Source of the DNA: Kofleriaceae bacterium | GTDB taxonomy: Bacteria; Myxococcota_A; Polyangia; Haliangiales; Haliangiaceae | Direction of reading: 5' to 3' | Assembly (NCBI GenBank): GCA_024762925.1 | Contig: JANTGM010000007.1 | Location: 39,842-103,841 of the forward strand | Length of the DNA stretch: 64,000 nucleotides | In this document: positions 34,339-43,222 of the stretch, piece by piece | How positions within the stretch are numbered: position 1 is the first letter of the stretch | Layout: every line of letters begins with the position of its first letter | The notes under the pieces: model-generated | Told to the model about the DNA's origin: nothing | What the model saw: the letters and a program-made list of their open reading frames with translations, nothing else | The model's database searches: none | Made by a program: the position numbers and the translations under genes

Positions 34339-36009
34339 CTAGCGACCGAAGAATCCCTTTTTCGATCCTTTTGGATCTCCGCCCGTATTGCCCTGCTCCC
34401 GAAGAACTCGTAGTTCGAGCTGAGCCTCGCGATGCTCTGGACTCATCTGCAATAGCTTTCGAAACGAGGAAATCGCTTCTTCATTGCGACCCAAGAGCTT
34501 CAGCAGTTTGGCGTGGTACAGGCGTGTCGTCACACTATTTGGACTCTTGAGAATTGCCGAAGACATCATACCCATCGCCTCGCCTTCGGCGGCATCGCGA
34601 TCGCTTGCGTTGCAGTACATGGCCCATGCATAGAGAGACTGGTACTCACTCTCCTCGGGGCGAAGTTGGCAGGCCTTGGCAAACGCGTTTTCCGCCGTTC
34701 CGTACTGGTCTCTTCGAAGTGCCATCTCTCCGACGTGAAAGTGTTCTTCCGCTTCAAAGATGTTCTTCGCCAACTCCTCAGCTTTTGCCTGATCTGCCGC
34801 AAAGGCCTTCTCGCCACCTGCTGCGAGGATTTTCTTGTAGTGTGCAAGCTCCTTGGGGTTACTCAGAATTTTGAACGCCTTGTTGATTGCCGCAAAGACC
34901 GATTGAATTTCGGCTTGCATGCCTTCGACGCCTAGCGCTTGCAGGCGATCGGGGTGCAGCCGTCGGGCGAGTTGAAAGTAGGCTTTGCGCACAGCTGAGT
35001 CTGTTGCGCTCTCGGTAAGGCCAAGCACTTGATAGTGGCTGCCTTCCTCGCTCAAGATTCGGAGTTTTTCTGAAACTAGCGCGGTGGTTGTTTCTGCCTC
35101 GGCGCTCAGCGTCTTTTTCTTGGGACCTTCTTCTTCAACAAAACCCACACCCTTTACAGTTTCCTGCACACCGCTCAGTCTACGAGTTCGCTGTTTGGCG
35201 CCGGGCTTTCTCTGGGTCGCAGTTGGCTCTGGGGCTGGAACCGCAACTGCAGGCGGAGCAGCAGCTGCGGAGCTTTGATGAGAGCGATTGTCTTCGGCCC
35301 CGTATTGCACGTAGCTACAGGCGAGAAGGGAGTACACAACGCAGTTCGTGATGTGGGCGTCGAGTCCTGAAGATAGAAGGTCTGCGAGCGTCATAGGACG
35401 AGCCTGCAGACGCGCCAAGACATGTTGCTCGTATTCGCCAAAGCCAAAGGCTGGCAAGGCTGGAACAGCCTCTGGAGCGAGTGAAACCTGCCGATTGCCG
35501 AGAACGCTCAACTCCTTTGTGAGTCGCTCGAGCGAATAGTGGGTGCGCAGCCCAAAGTAGATGAGCCAACGCACATCGAGTGCAGGAAGTTCGGGGTCGT
35601 GGGCAATGGTCGGTTCGTTGTCGACGACAAACGTTGCGTCTGGCAGCGCAAAGATTCGAGCGGCCGAGCGCACCATGACGTGGTGCTTGAGCGTGACGCA
35701 TTGCTGCGGGCTCAGATTGCCGAGCTTGGCAAGAAGCGCGATTGGATCTTGCTCACGATCCTCGGCCATTTTTTGCACGAAGATGCCGAGGATCGATGAG
35801 TTCACCAAGCGGTGGGTGAGGGCTTGACGTCCCAGAGAGTCGGCTGGCGATGCACTATGCGCGGCAACGATCTGTCCATTGGCCCAAACAACCTTGGTCT
35901 CACGGCGCTTATGCTGCATGACCAAATCGCCTGTGAAGCCCTTGCTGGCCAGGCTAAAGACCGTTCTTGCAAATGGCCGGTCGGTCACATGTCCGGATGC
36001 GACTTTCAT
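34339..36009 (-). CDS. PATAN/DUF4388-like, DnaJ and TPR fusion protein
   Basis: Encodes 556 residues from ATG at 36009. The N-terminal 250 residues resemble a DUF4388/PATAN domain (FSLASKGFTGDLVMQHKRRE, KVVWANGQIVAAHS). A Pro/Ala linker follows, then a J domain at about 320-390 with GLTESATDSAVRKAY and the HPD loop near 350 (RLHPDRL). TPRs lie at about 420-540 (AENAFAKACQLRPEESEY). This build is typical of myxobacteria, where it may couple Hsp70 (DnaK) to signalling or motility scaffolds. No dnaK is nearby. It is cytoplasmic, with no membrane segment. Confidence 0.85.
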   Translation of the reverse strand: MKVASGHVTDRPFARTVFSLASKGFTGDLVMQHKRRETKVVWANGQIVAAHSASPADSLGRQALTHRLVNSSILGIFVQKMAEDREQDPIALLAKLGNLSPQQCVTLKHHVMVRSAARIFALPDATFVVDNEPTIAHDPELPALDVRWLIYFGLRTHYSLERLTKELSVLGNRQVSLAPEAVPALPAFGFGEYEQHVLARLQARPMTLADLLSSGLDAHITNCVVYSLLACSYVQYGAEDNRSHQSSAAAAPPAVAVPAPEPTATQRKPGAKQRTRRLSGVQETVKGVGFVEEEGPKKKTLSAEAETTTALVSEKLRILSEEGSHYQVLGLTESATDSAVRKAYFQLARRLHPDRLQALGVEGMQAEIQSVFAAINKAFKILSNPKELAHYKKILAAGGEKAFAADQAKAEELAKNIFEAEEHFHVGEMALRRDQYGTAENAFAKACQLRPEESEYQSLYAWAMYCNASDRDAAEGEAMGMMSSAILKSPNSVTTRLYHAKLLKLLGRNEEAISSFRKLLQMSPEHREAQLELRVLREQGNTGGDPKGSKKGFFGR

Positions 36010-36202
36010 GAAGCTCGCCTTTGCAGAACTGGCACGGTGGGCGCTGGCAGGACCGAGCGATATCCGCAGGCACACACGTTGCGGTTCGCTACAAGAAAGC
36101 CAAGTCGGAAGCTCGCTCCTCTCTTGTCGTTCATCGAGTCAACGCCTTGAGATTGCACAACCTAAGCATCCCTGGCGAACCCCTTCTTTGTCAATAATGT
36201 GC

Positions 36203-37753
36203 TCAGAAGGCGCCTTGCGCAGCCTCTTTCACAATGCTCGATGGAAGCACGAGTCGGCCCGTGAAACTGTCCCCTGTGAAGCCAACGCCAATAACGACAG
36301 GCTCGACGTCTTGCGTCGGACGAAGCGACTGCAGGCCGAGGAGATCAAATGCCAGCATGAAGCTCTCATTTAGGCTCTTGGACTGTGTGACTGCCTTTGA
36401 GAGCTGCGTGCCTTTGCCCGGCAATGCCCCGCTGCGTGCTGTTAGCGTTCGTGCGTTGGTCTTGGCCTTGGGACCAAAGGTCACCAAGAGTGTATCGGCG
36501 ACAACACCAAAGAACGCACTCACACCCTTCTTGCCGTAGTCGGCCTTCAGCTTCTCTGTGGTGGGGGTGAGCTTGACTTCGTGCAGGCTTCCGGCGCGAG
36601 TCTTGATGGCGGCAAGCCGCAGTTTTCCCTTCATGCCATCGAGGTCAAAGTCCTTCTTACCCACGAGCCCAAGCAACGTGTCGACGAGCTGGCTGAGACC
36701 TTTACCGTCCGACAGTTCCATGCCGGCCACGAGCTCTCGTTCGGGAGCAATGTTGAGCGCCACACCCATTTCGCCATTGAGGCCACCGAGCTGGGCGGCA
36801 ATTTGTGTGACGATGGGCTGGGCATTTGCTTCTCCAACCTTAACCAAGAGTGGAATGAATGCGCTTAAGTCCAGACGACCTGCCATGGCCATGGCCCATG
36901 GTCCGGTACCAAGGCGCTTGGTCATCGCAAACGACGAGGCGCGCTGCAGGTTTGTGAAGTCTTTTACTTCGCCGCCAAGACCTTTGCCAATCAGACGAAT
37001 CGTGGCGGCTTGTGGATTGGCATCGATGTTCATGCTCAGGACTTCAATATTGGACATGATGGCCAGCATGACCTCAGCACCGATTCCGGCACCTTCGTTT
37101 GCCATCTGCCTTGTGAGCTGCTGGCGAACGGTATCTGCATGGGGGCCACTCATAATTTTTCCTAGGTGTAAATCCACCGTCGGGAGTTCGGGAACCTGGG
37201 CGCGAACCAAGTTAGAGAGGGCATATCCCCCAGCCTTGGTAAGTGCGTCAAAGCTGCCAATTGCGGCAAATCCATCGTGCAGCATGACCATGGTCTTGGT
37301 TCCCTGAAGCGACTCGGAGACCTCTGCCTCACTCGAAACTGTTGCAACGAGGACTGCTTGTTGATCATCGAGCATGATCACATAGAGCGGCTGGTTCATG
37401 TCCAGCCCGCGAAGACCGACGACACCGAGAATGCCTTCGATTTGCTGCATGAGCGTTTGTGGTGTGAGGAAGGCGGCCATTCCTGGCATCACAGCATCTA
37501 CGAAGGTGCCAATTTGGGTGAGCTGCGCGTTGGGATTGCCAGCCGTCACAACCGCTGTAAGGCCGGCAGGGGCTTCGGCCGGTGTTGAGGGCACCGCGGG
37601 CAGCTTTGGAATGACCGGCTCGCCAACAGCGATGGTTGCTGCTTGGTCCTGCGTGGTCGCCGTGTCCGCGGGAGTCTTTGGGTCGCTCGGACCACCGCAA
37701 GCGGCGAGACTAAGAGATAGGGCGAGTAGGAGGGTCTTGCTTGCGTTGTTCAT
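36203..37753 (-). CDS. Large lipoprotein of unknown function
   Basis: Encodes 516 residues from ATG at 37753, chosen for the lipoprotein signal with lipobox LAAC. After a short Pro/Thr linker the chain alternates strands and helices with repeated 'GxxxL...D' segments (LDMNQPLYVIMLDDQQAVLV, MVMLHDGFAAIGSFDALTKA, ALNIAPERELVAGMELSDG). This suggests a duplicated alpha/beta unit, somewhat like DUF3352-type proteins. No catalytic motif was seen. It is anchored in the envelope. It lies 58 bp after the helicase stop on the same strand. Confidence 0.75.
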   Translation of the reverse strand: MNNASKTLLLALSLSLAACGGPSDPKTPADTATTQDQAATIAVGEPVIPKLPAVPSTPAEAPAGLTAVVTAGNPNAQLTQIGTFVDAVMPGMAAFLTPQTLMQQIEGILGVVGLRGLDMNQPLYVIMLDDQQAVLVATVSSEAEVSESLQGTKTMVMLHDGFAAIGSFDALTKAGGYALSNLVRAQVPELPTVDLHLGKIMSGPHADTVRQQLTRQMANEGAGIGAEVMLAIMSNIEVLSMNIDANPQAATIRLIGKGLGGEVKDFTNLQRASSFAMTKRLGTGPWAMAMAGRLDLSAFIPLLVKVGEANAQPIVTQIAAQLGGLNGEMGVALNIAPERELVAGMELSDGKGLSQLVDTLLGLVGKKDFDLDGMKGKLRLAAIKTRAGSLHEVKLTPTTEKLKADYGKKGVSAFFGVVADTLLVTFGPKAKTNARTLTARSGALPGKGTQLSKAVTQSKSLNESFMLAFDLLGLQSLRPTQDVEPVVIGVGFTGDSFTGRLVLPSSIVKEAAQGAF

Positions 37754-37811
37754 TGCGATTTTCTTCAGGCTTGGGTTTGGTGTCCCGACGGAGTACGTGA
37801 CACTAGAGACA

Positions 37812-39869
37812 CTAGTCTCGATTGGCAAATTCACTGGCGAAGTCGGCAAAGAAGGCACTGAGTTCCTCCGCCTCAACAGGCGCTTCCATTTCGTTGACGA
37901 TGTTGCGCTCGGTCACAAGTTCTTCGGGGATTTCCATAAGAAATCTGGAGGGGGTGCGAGGAATGGGCTTGCCGCGCAAGACCCGCACCACGCTGCGAGA
38001 GACGTATAGCTCTTGTTGGGCCCGGGTGATTCCCACATAGGCCAGGCGACGCTCCTCACCAACATCTGGCACGTGTTCGCCAGTGGAAATGTCGGCCGCG
38101 GTCGGCATGAGGGTGCGAGCGTGCGGCAAGATCTCTTCCTCCCAGCCAATCAGGAAAACCACCGGGAATTCCAGGCCTTTAGAGCCATGCAGGGTCGTGA
38201 GCGTCACGCAATTGCCAACTTCTTCGGCGCCCTCATTGTCCGCGCCATCCAAGCTGAGCAGCCGCAAAAACTCCACCAGGGAATCGCGCCCAGAGGCTCG
38301 CTCTTGCTGCCGCTCAAGTGACCGCAGCAGACTCTCGATATTGTCGATCCGCTTTTGGGCCGCCTTGAAGTTGGGTGAGGCTTTTTGGATGTCGTCGATG
38401 AGCCCGATGTTCTCGATGAGGCCACGAGTGAGCGCCACAACGTTGCCCCCTCGTTCAATCTCAATGCCGAGCCGATTAACCACCTCAGTAAAGTTCGCCA
38501 CCGATCGCTTGATGCCGGGTCGAATGCCGTCGAGCTCTTGAATTCTGGCGAGGCCATTCCAAAGCGGCATGCGTTGCGCGGCGCACCACGATGTGAGTCG
38601 TTGGATTGTGCCGCCACCAATTCCGCGCGCCGGGTAGTTCACAACTCTTCTTAGGGCAATTTCGTCACGAGGATTTAGTGCGACACGCAAGTAGGCAATG
38701 ACATCTTTGACTTCTCGACGCTCGAAGAACTGCTGGCCACCAAACATCACATAGGGAATCTGGCGTTCGCGGAATTCTTCTTCGATGAGCTTTGCCTGTT
38801 TGTTCGACCGGTAGAGAACGGCGAAGTCTTTGTACGGCCGCTGCTGAGATTCTTTGAGGTTGATAATCTCCTGCGCGACAAACCTCGCTTCGACGTTTGC
38901 ATCGTCGGCAATGGCATGGGTAATTGGAGTGCCCGGCTTCATGGCGCTCCACAGAGTTTTTCCGTAGCGATCGGTGTTGTTGCCAATCACCGCATTGGCA
39001 GCCTCTAGAATGTTGGGCGTCGAGCGATAATTTTGCTCAAGCTTGACGATTTTGGCACCTGGGAACATCTTCCCGAAACCGAGGATATTGCCAGTGTCGG
39101 CTCCACGCCAGCTGTAGATCGACTGATCATCATCACCCACAACGCAGAGATTCTTGTGCTTCTCGATGAGCGCCCGAATCATCATGAGCTGTGCTCTGTT
39201 GGTATCCTGATACTCGTCGACCAGAAGATAGCGGAACTTCGAGGCCCAGCGATCGCGCACATCACGATTGCGATTGAAGAGGTTAACGACTTCTGTAATG
39301 AGGTCGTCAAAGTCAACGGCGGCAAAATTGTGCAAGGCCGACTGGTACTTGCCATAGACCTCGGCTGTTATCTCATCGTAGTCATCAAAATTTGCCGGTG
39401 AGAATTCTTCTGGTGAGATAAACGCATTCTTAGCAAGCGAGATGCGTGTCAAGATCGACTTTACATCGTACTTTCGATCGCCGTCGCGGAGACGGCGCAA
39501 GATCTCTCGAAGCACTCCAAGCTGATCGGAGGTATCGTAGATAACAAAGCCTCGGGGAAACCCCATCGCCTTTCGCTCTTGCTTGAGAATGCTTAAGCCG
39601 AGCGAGTGAAAGGTGCCCATGGTGAGCTGGCTCGCTTGGCGTTTGTCGCTGAGCAAGGCCGCCACACGCTCACGCATCTCGGCAGCGGCTTTGTTGGTAA
39701 ACGTGAGCGCCGCAATGTGCCGCGGATCGACGCCCTGCTTTAGCAGCTGCGCAATCCGGAACGTAATGACGCGGGTCTTGCCGGAGCCCGCACCAGCAAG
39801 CACCAAGAGGGGGCCCGTGCCATGAGTGACTGCATCGCGTTGGGGAGTATTGAGGGTGGCCAGATCCAT
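37812..39869 (-). CDS. SF1 3'-5' DNA helicase (Rep/PcrA/UvrD family)
   Basis: Encodes 685 residues from ATG at 39869, since MDLATLNTPQRDAVTH is the family start. Motif I is AGAGSGKT, Ia TFTNKAAAEM, II VDEYQDTN, III GDDDQSIYSWRGA, IV NYRST, V TTLHGSKGLEFP and VI VGITRAQQELYVS. It unwinds DNA 3'-5' for replication restart or repair. The length is closest to Rep; the roughly 50-residue RNA-polymerase-binding tail of UvrD/PcrA is missing or reduced. I therefore do not assign one gene name. Confidence 0.95.
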   Translation of the reverse strand: MDLATLNTPQRDAVTHGTGPLLVLAGAGSGKTRVITFRIAQLLKQGVDPRHIAALTFTNKAAAEMRERVAALLSDKRQASQLTMGTFHSLGLSILKQERKAMGFPRGFVIYDTSDQLGVLREILRRLRDGDRKYDVKSILTRISLAKNAFISPEEFSPANFDDYDEITAEVYGKYQSALHNFAAVDFDDLITEVVNLFNRNRDVRDRWASKFRYLLVDEYQDTNRAQLMMIRALIEKHKNLCVVGDDDQSIYSWRGADTGNILGFGKMFPGAKIVKLEQNYRSTPNILEAANAVIGNNTDRYGKTLWSAMKPGTPITHAIADDANVEARFVAQEIINLKESQQRPYKDFAVLYRSNKQAKLIEEEFRERQIPYVMFGGQQFFERREVKDVIAYLRVALNPRDEIALRRVVNYPARGIGGGTIQRLTSWCAAQRMPLWNGLARIQELDGIRPGIKRSVANFTEVVNRLGIEIERGGNVVALTRGLIENIGLIDDIQKASPNFKAAQKRIDNIESLLRSLERQQERASGRDSLVEFLRLLSLDGADNEGAEEVGNCVTLTTLHGSKGLEFPVVFLIGWEEEILPHARTLMPTAADISTGEHVPDVGEERRLAYVGITRAQQELYVSRSVVRVLRGKPIPRTPSRFLMEIPEELVTERNIVNEMEAPVEAEELSAFFADFASEFANRD

Positions 39870-40198
39870 CGAGTTCGCACTTACATCCGGCAGTCCGGAG
39901 GTCCGAACGCTAATGGGAGCGACCTTTCCCTGTAAAGGGGTCTGGCGAGAGACAGGCCATCGAGTCGAGAAATGCTGTAGATCTGCTCGTCTTCCGGGCA
40001 CGAACCCAAGGTGGTGACAGAACAAGGCGTCCATCGAGCATTGCAAGAATCCGCTCTCGGCAACGAACAAAGGTGCCGAGAATTCTCGCGCTGCGATGCG
40101 CCCAACAAGACGCGGGAGTGACAAGCCCAGCTCATGCGCGCTTTGCTACGCTTGGATCGAGGACCAACAGTTTGGCGGCTAGATATCGAGCGAGGAAA

Positions 40199-40738
40199 AT
40201 GCTCCAGCATGTGGCACTGCTGGAGACGGTTCATTTTCGCCGTGGATATGAGCTTCCCATGCGCAATCTCGTTGAGATGTTTCAGGACGCCGGCTGTGAA
40301 AACGTGAGGGCACACTCGCAGAGCGATAGCCTAGTCTTCTCAGCTGGCCGAATCTTGGCGAGCCGAGCGCCTGACATCGTCACGAATCGGTTCGCAAGAG
40401 AGCACGACGTCGCAGTGTCCATGATGATTCGTTCGCTTGATGAATTACGAGCACTGGCGGGGGCAAACCCTTTTCTCTCCAAAGAATCAGAAAAACTCCA
40501 ACTGATGTTTCTCGCTGACGCGCCCGATCTAAGCCGTGTTGCCGAACTCGACACGAAGTGTGCTTCACCCGGCGCATTTGCACTCTGTGGAGCCAACATC
40601 TTCCTCTACGTACCGGACCCTCGGGCTCAATCGATCCTCAATGCCAGCTATTTTGATGTGGCACTCGAAACAACCAGCATCATGCGCGACTGGGATAGCG
40701 TTCAAGCCCTTGTGGCGATGGGTGAAATGGGTCCTTGA
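40199..40738 (+). CDS. Diverged DUF1697 protein
   Basis: Encodes 179 residues from ATG at 40199, supported by GAGGA just upstream; this gives the normal length of DUF1697. The pattern VALLETVHFRRGYELPM, NLVEMFQDAGCENVRAHSQS, DSLVFSA and MMIRSLDELRALAGANPF follows the family's 'ALLRGINVGG...KIPM...L...GF.DV.TYIQSGNVVF' layout, but the opening loop is altered. The function of the family is unknown. It partly faces the helicase promoter on the other strand. Confidence 0.7.
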   Translation: MLQHVALLETVHFRRGYELPMRNLVEMFQDAGCENVRAHSQSDSLVFSAGRILASRAPDIVTNRFAREHDVAVSMMIRSLDELRALAGANPFLSKESEKLQLMFLADAPDLSRVAELDTKCASPGAFALCGANIFLYVPDPRAQSILNASYFDVALETTSIMRDWDSVQALVAMGEMGP

Positions 40739-40914
40739 CAAGACGCAACCGAGATCGCTTTCCAGCAATTCTCGATGCGACAAGAGCCCTCTTTGGCTCC
40801 TGGCGCATCACTGACATCGCGATTCGAAGAGTAGCGACAAAGAGATTCAGTGGAGGCGAGCTGGTGGTTCTGAAGCGGTTGTTCGGGTTGCACCAGTCTG
40901 TGCGCCCCTCGGCC

Positions 40915-41322
40915 TCAAGCGCGTTTGAAGCCAAGAGAGTCGCATGTCGAGCAGGCGACAAGGCGGCCGACTGGTGGCTCTGATACATGGCGAAGTTCGC
41001 GACTGAGACCGTGGTTTAGGCAATTGGAGCAAAGAACCCCAGCCGCCTCTCCAAGCGCAAGCGCAGGGGCACCGCGGTTTAGCTCCTTGAGCGAAGGCAT
41101 CTGCGTGCTGCCTTCTAAAGAAGCGCCCCGCCGCAAGGACTCAACATCGGCCAGAGCTTGCTGGTGCAGTGCCATGAGCCGACGAATCTCCTTCTTTAAG
41201 GATGCATTCACCTTGCGCAACATCTGAAGTTCAGAGGATTCCTTGCATTCAAGGTCGGTCTCGAGAGCCTGAATGCGGGCCAGAGCCGCACTGAGTTGGT
41301 CTCGATAGCTCATGCGCTTCAT
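40915..41322 (-). CDS. Coiled-coil protein with a C-terminal zinc-ribbon-like motif
   Basis: Encodes 135 residues (ATG 41322, or 41313). The N-terminal two-thirds is a coiled coil (LSAALARIQALETDLECKES, ALADVESLRRG). The end has two CxxC pairs, LCSNCLN and ACSTCDS, that could bind zinc. No family was recognised. It overlaps no other supported gene and diverges from the metalloprotease-like gene at 41383. Confidence 0.5.
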   Translation of the reverse strand: MKRMSYRDQLSAALARIQALETDLECKESSELQMLRKVNASLKKEIRRLMALHQQALADVESLRRGASLEGSTQMPSLKELNRGAPALALGEAAGVLCSNCLNHGLSRELRHVSEPPVGRLVACSTCDSLGFKRA

Positions 41323-41382
41323 CGTCTCATGAGCGGCCTGGGGCGAGCCACAAAGGGGATCTCACGAGCAAAGCCAGGTAGA

Positions 41383-41961
41383 ATGCTTGGGATGGACTCG
41401 CTGGAGAACACTCGATACGAGTCGCTACTCGTTGAACTCAAAGAGGAATTCCCTCGTTTCCGGCTCATCCACAAGAGCCAGAGCGGCTTCCAGAAGCTAA
41501 TTCACAATGCGCTCAAAGTCATAACCTTTGGGCAAATGCGCACCTACCTGAGCCAGTACCACACAACGCTCGGGCAGCGCATTTACGTACCCAACTCATG
41601 GGAGGAGACGAGCGAGAACTCCCGGTATGTCACGCTCTGCCATGAACGCATTCACATGCGGCAGTTTCGCAAGTTCACCTGGCCGGGCATGACCTTGCTC
41701 TACCTCCTGGTCCCCTTCCCCATGGGCATCGCCTATTTCCGGGCGCGTTTTGAGATGCAAGCCTACGCAGAATCGATACGAGCCGCCGCCGAAGTTTGGG
41801 GCGCAGAGTATGTGCAAGACAACGACTACAAGGACTATTTGCTCTCGCAATTTACCGGAGCGTCCTATGGCTGGATGTGGCCCTATCGCGGCAAGCTTGA
41901 GCGCTGGTATCAGCGGGCGCTCGAAGCGGCGGTCGGAGAACCCGCGGAACCGAATGTATGA
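41383..41961 (+). CDS. HExxH-containing putative metallopeptidase
   Basis: Encodes 192 residues from ATG at 41383 (AGG upstream); ATG at 41392 is possible. The segment VTLCHERIHMRQF contains HERIH, an HExxH motif. A hydrophobic helix follows (MTLLYLLVPFPMGIAYFRA), then FEMQAYAES, whose Glu is a plausible third ligand, as in gluzincins. It seems membrane associated. No characterised family was recognised. Its TGA overlaps the ATG of hisB, so the two are translationally coupled, an odd pairing. Confidence 0.65.
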   Translation: MLGMDSLENTRYESLLVELKEEFPRFRLIHKSQSGFQKLIHNALKVITFGQMRTYLSQYHTTLGQRIYVPNSWEETSENSRYVTLCHERIHMRQFRKFTWPGMTLLYLLVPFPMGIAYFRARFEMQAYAESIRAAAEVWGAEYVQDNDYKDYLLSQFTGASYGWMWPYRGKLERWYQRALEAAVGEPAEPNV

Positions 41962-42572
41962 GTACACGTCGTTCAGAAATTACGAGAACCACCAAGGAGA
42001 CCCAGATCGTCTTAGCGCTGGATCTAGATCCGGATCTCGCAAGCGATCCCGAATCGAAGGTCGAAACTCCGGTTCCCTTTCTCACCCACATGCTCGAGGC
42101 CTTTGCGCGCCATGGAGTCTTTGGGCTGCAGGTGCATGCAGAAGGCGACGTCGAAGTCGATCCACACCACACCGTCGAAGATGTTGGCCTATGTCTTGGA
42201 GCGGCGTTTAAGGAGGCGCTTGGCGACCGTGCTGGCATTCGGCGCTATGGCTCCGCGACGATCCCCATGGACGACACGCTTGTTACCTCGGCAGTCGATT
42301 TCTGCGGGAGGCCAGCATTCGTTTGGAACGTTGAAGGGCTCGATGGACGCATCGTGGGTACCTTTGATTGCTCTTTGGCCCACGAGTTTTGGGCGGCGTT
42401 TACCACCCGAGCCGAATGCAACTTGCACGTGCTCCTGCACCATGGCCAAAACCCGCATCACATCATCGAGGCGATTTTCAAAGCCTGTGCGCGTGCAGCT
42501 GACGCTGCTGTGGCCGTTGACCTTCGGCTCAAGGGTGCTGTGCCATCGACAAAGGGCACTCTTACTACCTAG
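41958..42572 (+). CDS. hisB: Imidazoleglycerol-phosphate dehydratase
   Basis: Encodes 204 residues. It shows the duplicated metal motifs of IGPD: FLTHMLEAFARHG and DPHHTVEDVG in the first half, HEFWAAFTTRAECNLHV and HHIIEAIFKACARA in the second. It performs the sixth step of histidine synthesis. It is the monofunctional form, with no phosphatase domain. It is separated from hisH-A-F-IE by about 4 kb containing topB and acetyltransferase genes. Confidence 0.95.
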   Translation: MSTRRSEITRTTKETQIVLALDLDPDLASDPESKVETPVPFLTHMLEAFARHGVFGLQVHAEGDVEVDPHHTVEDVGLCLGAAFKEALGDRAGIRRYGSATIPMDDTLVTSAVDFCGRPAFVWNVEGLDGRIVGTFDCSLAHEFWAAFTTRAECNLHVLLHHGQNPHHIIEAIFKACARAADAAVAVDLRLKGAVPSTKGTLTT

Positions 42573-42674
42573 TGCGCGATTCATGAATATAGAAGGCGCT
42601 CACTCATCTTCTCGCCCCCTGGACAGACTGGCTCAGCCAGTCTTCTTCGTTGTTCATCGGTCGCTTGCCCTCGC

Positions 42675-43166
42675 ATGGCAGACTTCGCCCTCAGACCGCT
42701 AAACGCCGAGAGCGAAAGCGAGGTCGCCTTGGTCGCCGAGCGCATGCGCCTCACTCTGATGGAGGTCGTTGGCAGTGAAGAGGGACGCACCATGTACAGC
42801 ATGGAGTGGCTCGTCGCTCGTGTGCGTTGGCATCTCGACGCCGAGAATTGCACCGGCGCCGTCTTTGTTGCACAGAGCGCGAATGAGGTTGTTGGGCACA
42901 CCATTGTTCGCGTTGAGAAGGGCGAGGGCGATGCTATCGGACTCTTCTCAACCACCTACGTAGCCAAGTGGGCCAGGCGCCGAGGCATTGCCAATGCCCT
43001 CATTGAAGCAGGCGAGAGCTGGATGCGAAAACAGGGAATGCACTGTGCCGCAACCCATACCTCCGAGAGCAACACACCTCTCATTCGCCTCTACGAAAAA
43101 CACCAATACTCCATTGCCCTGCGCGATGCGGAGAGCAAGATGATACGCCTGGAAAAATCGCTTTAG
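42675..43166 (+). CDS. GNAT-family N-acetyltransferase
   Basis: Encodes 163 residues. The acetyl-CoA-binding motif A is YVAKWARRRGIANALIEAGE, followed by the motif B region ESNTPLIRLYEKHQYS. The acceptor is unknown. It stands alone on the plus strand, about 100 bp after hisB, and converges with topB. Confidence 0.85.
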   Translation: MADFALRPLNAESESEVALVAERMRLTLMEVVGSEEGRTMYSMEWLVARVRWHLDAENCTGAVFVAQSANEVVGHTIVRVEKGEGDAIGLFSTTYVAKWARRRGIANALIEAGESWMRKQGMHCAATHTSESNTPLIRLYEKHQYSIALRDAESKMIRLEKSL

Positions 43167-43222
43167 CGCAGCTCATGGGCAGAGCTTGAGCAAAGTGCAG
43201 ATTTGCTTTGAGGCCCACACAA

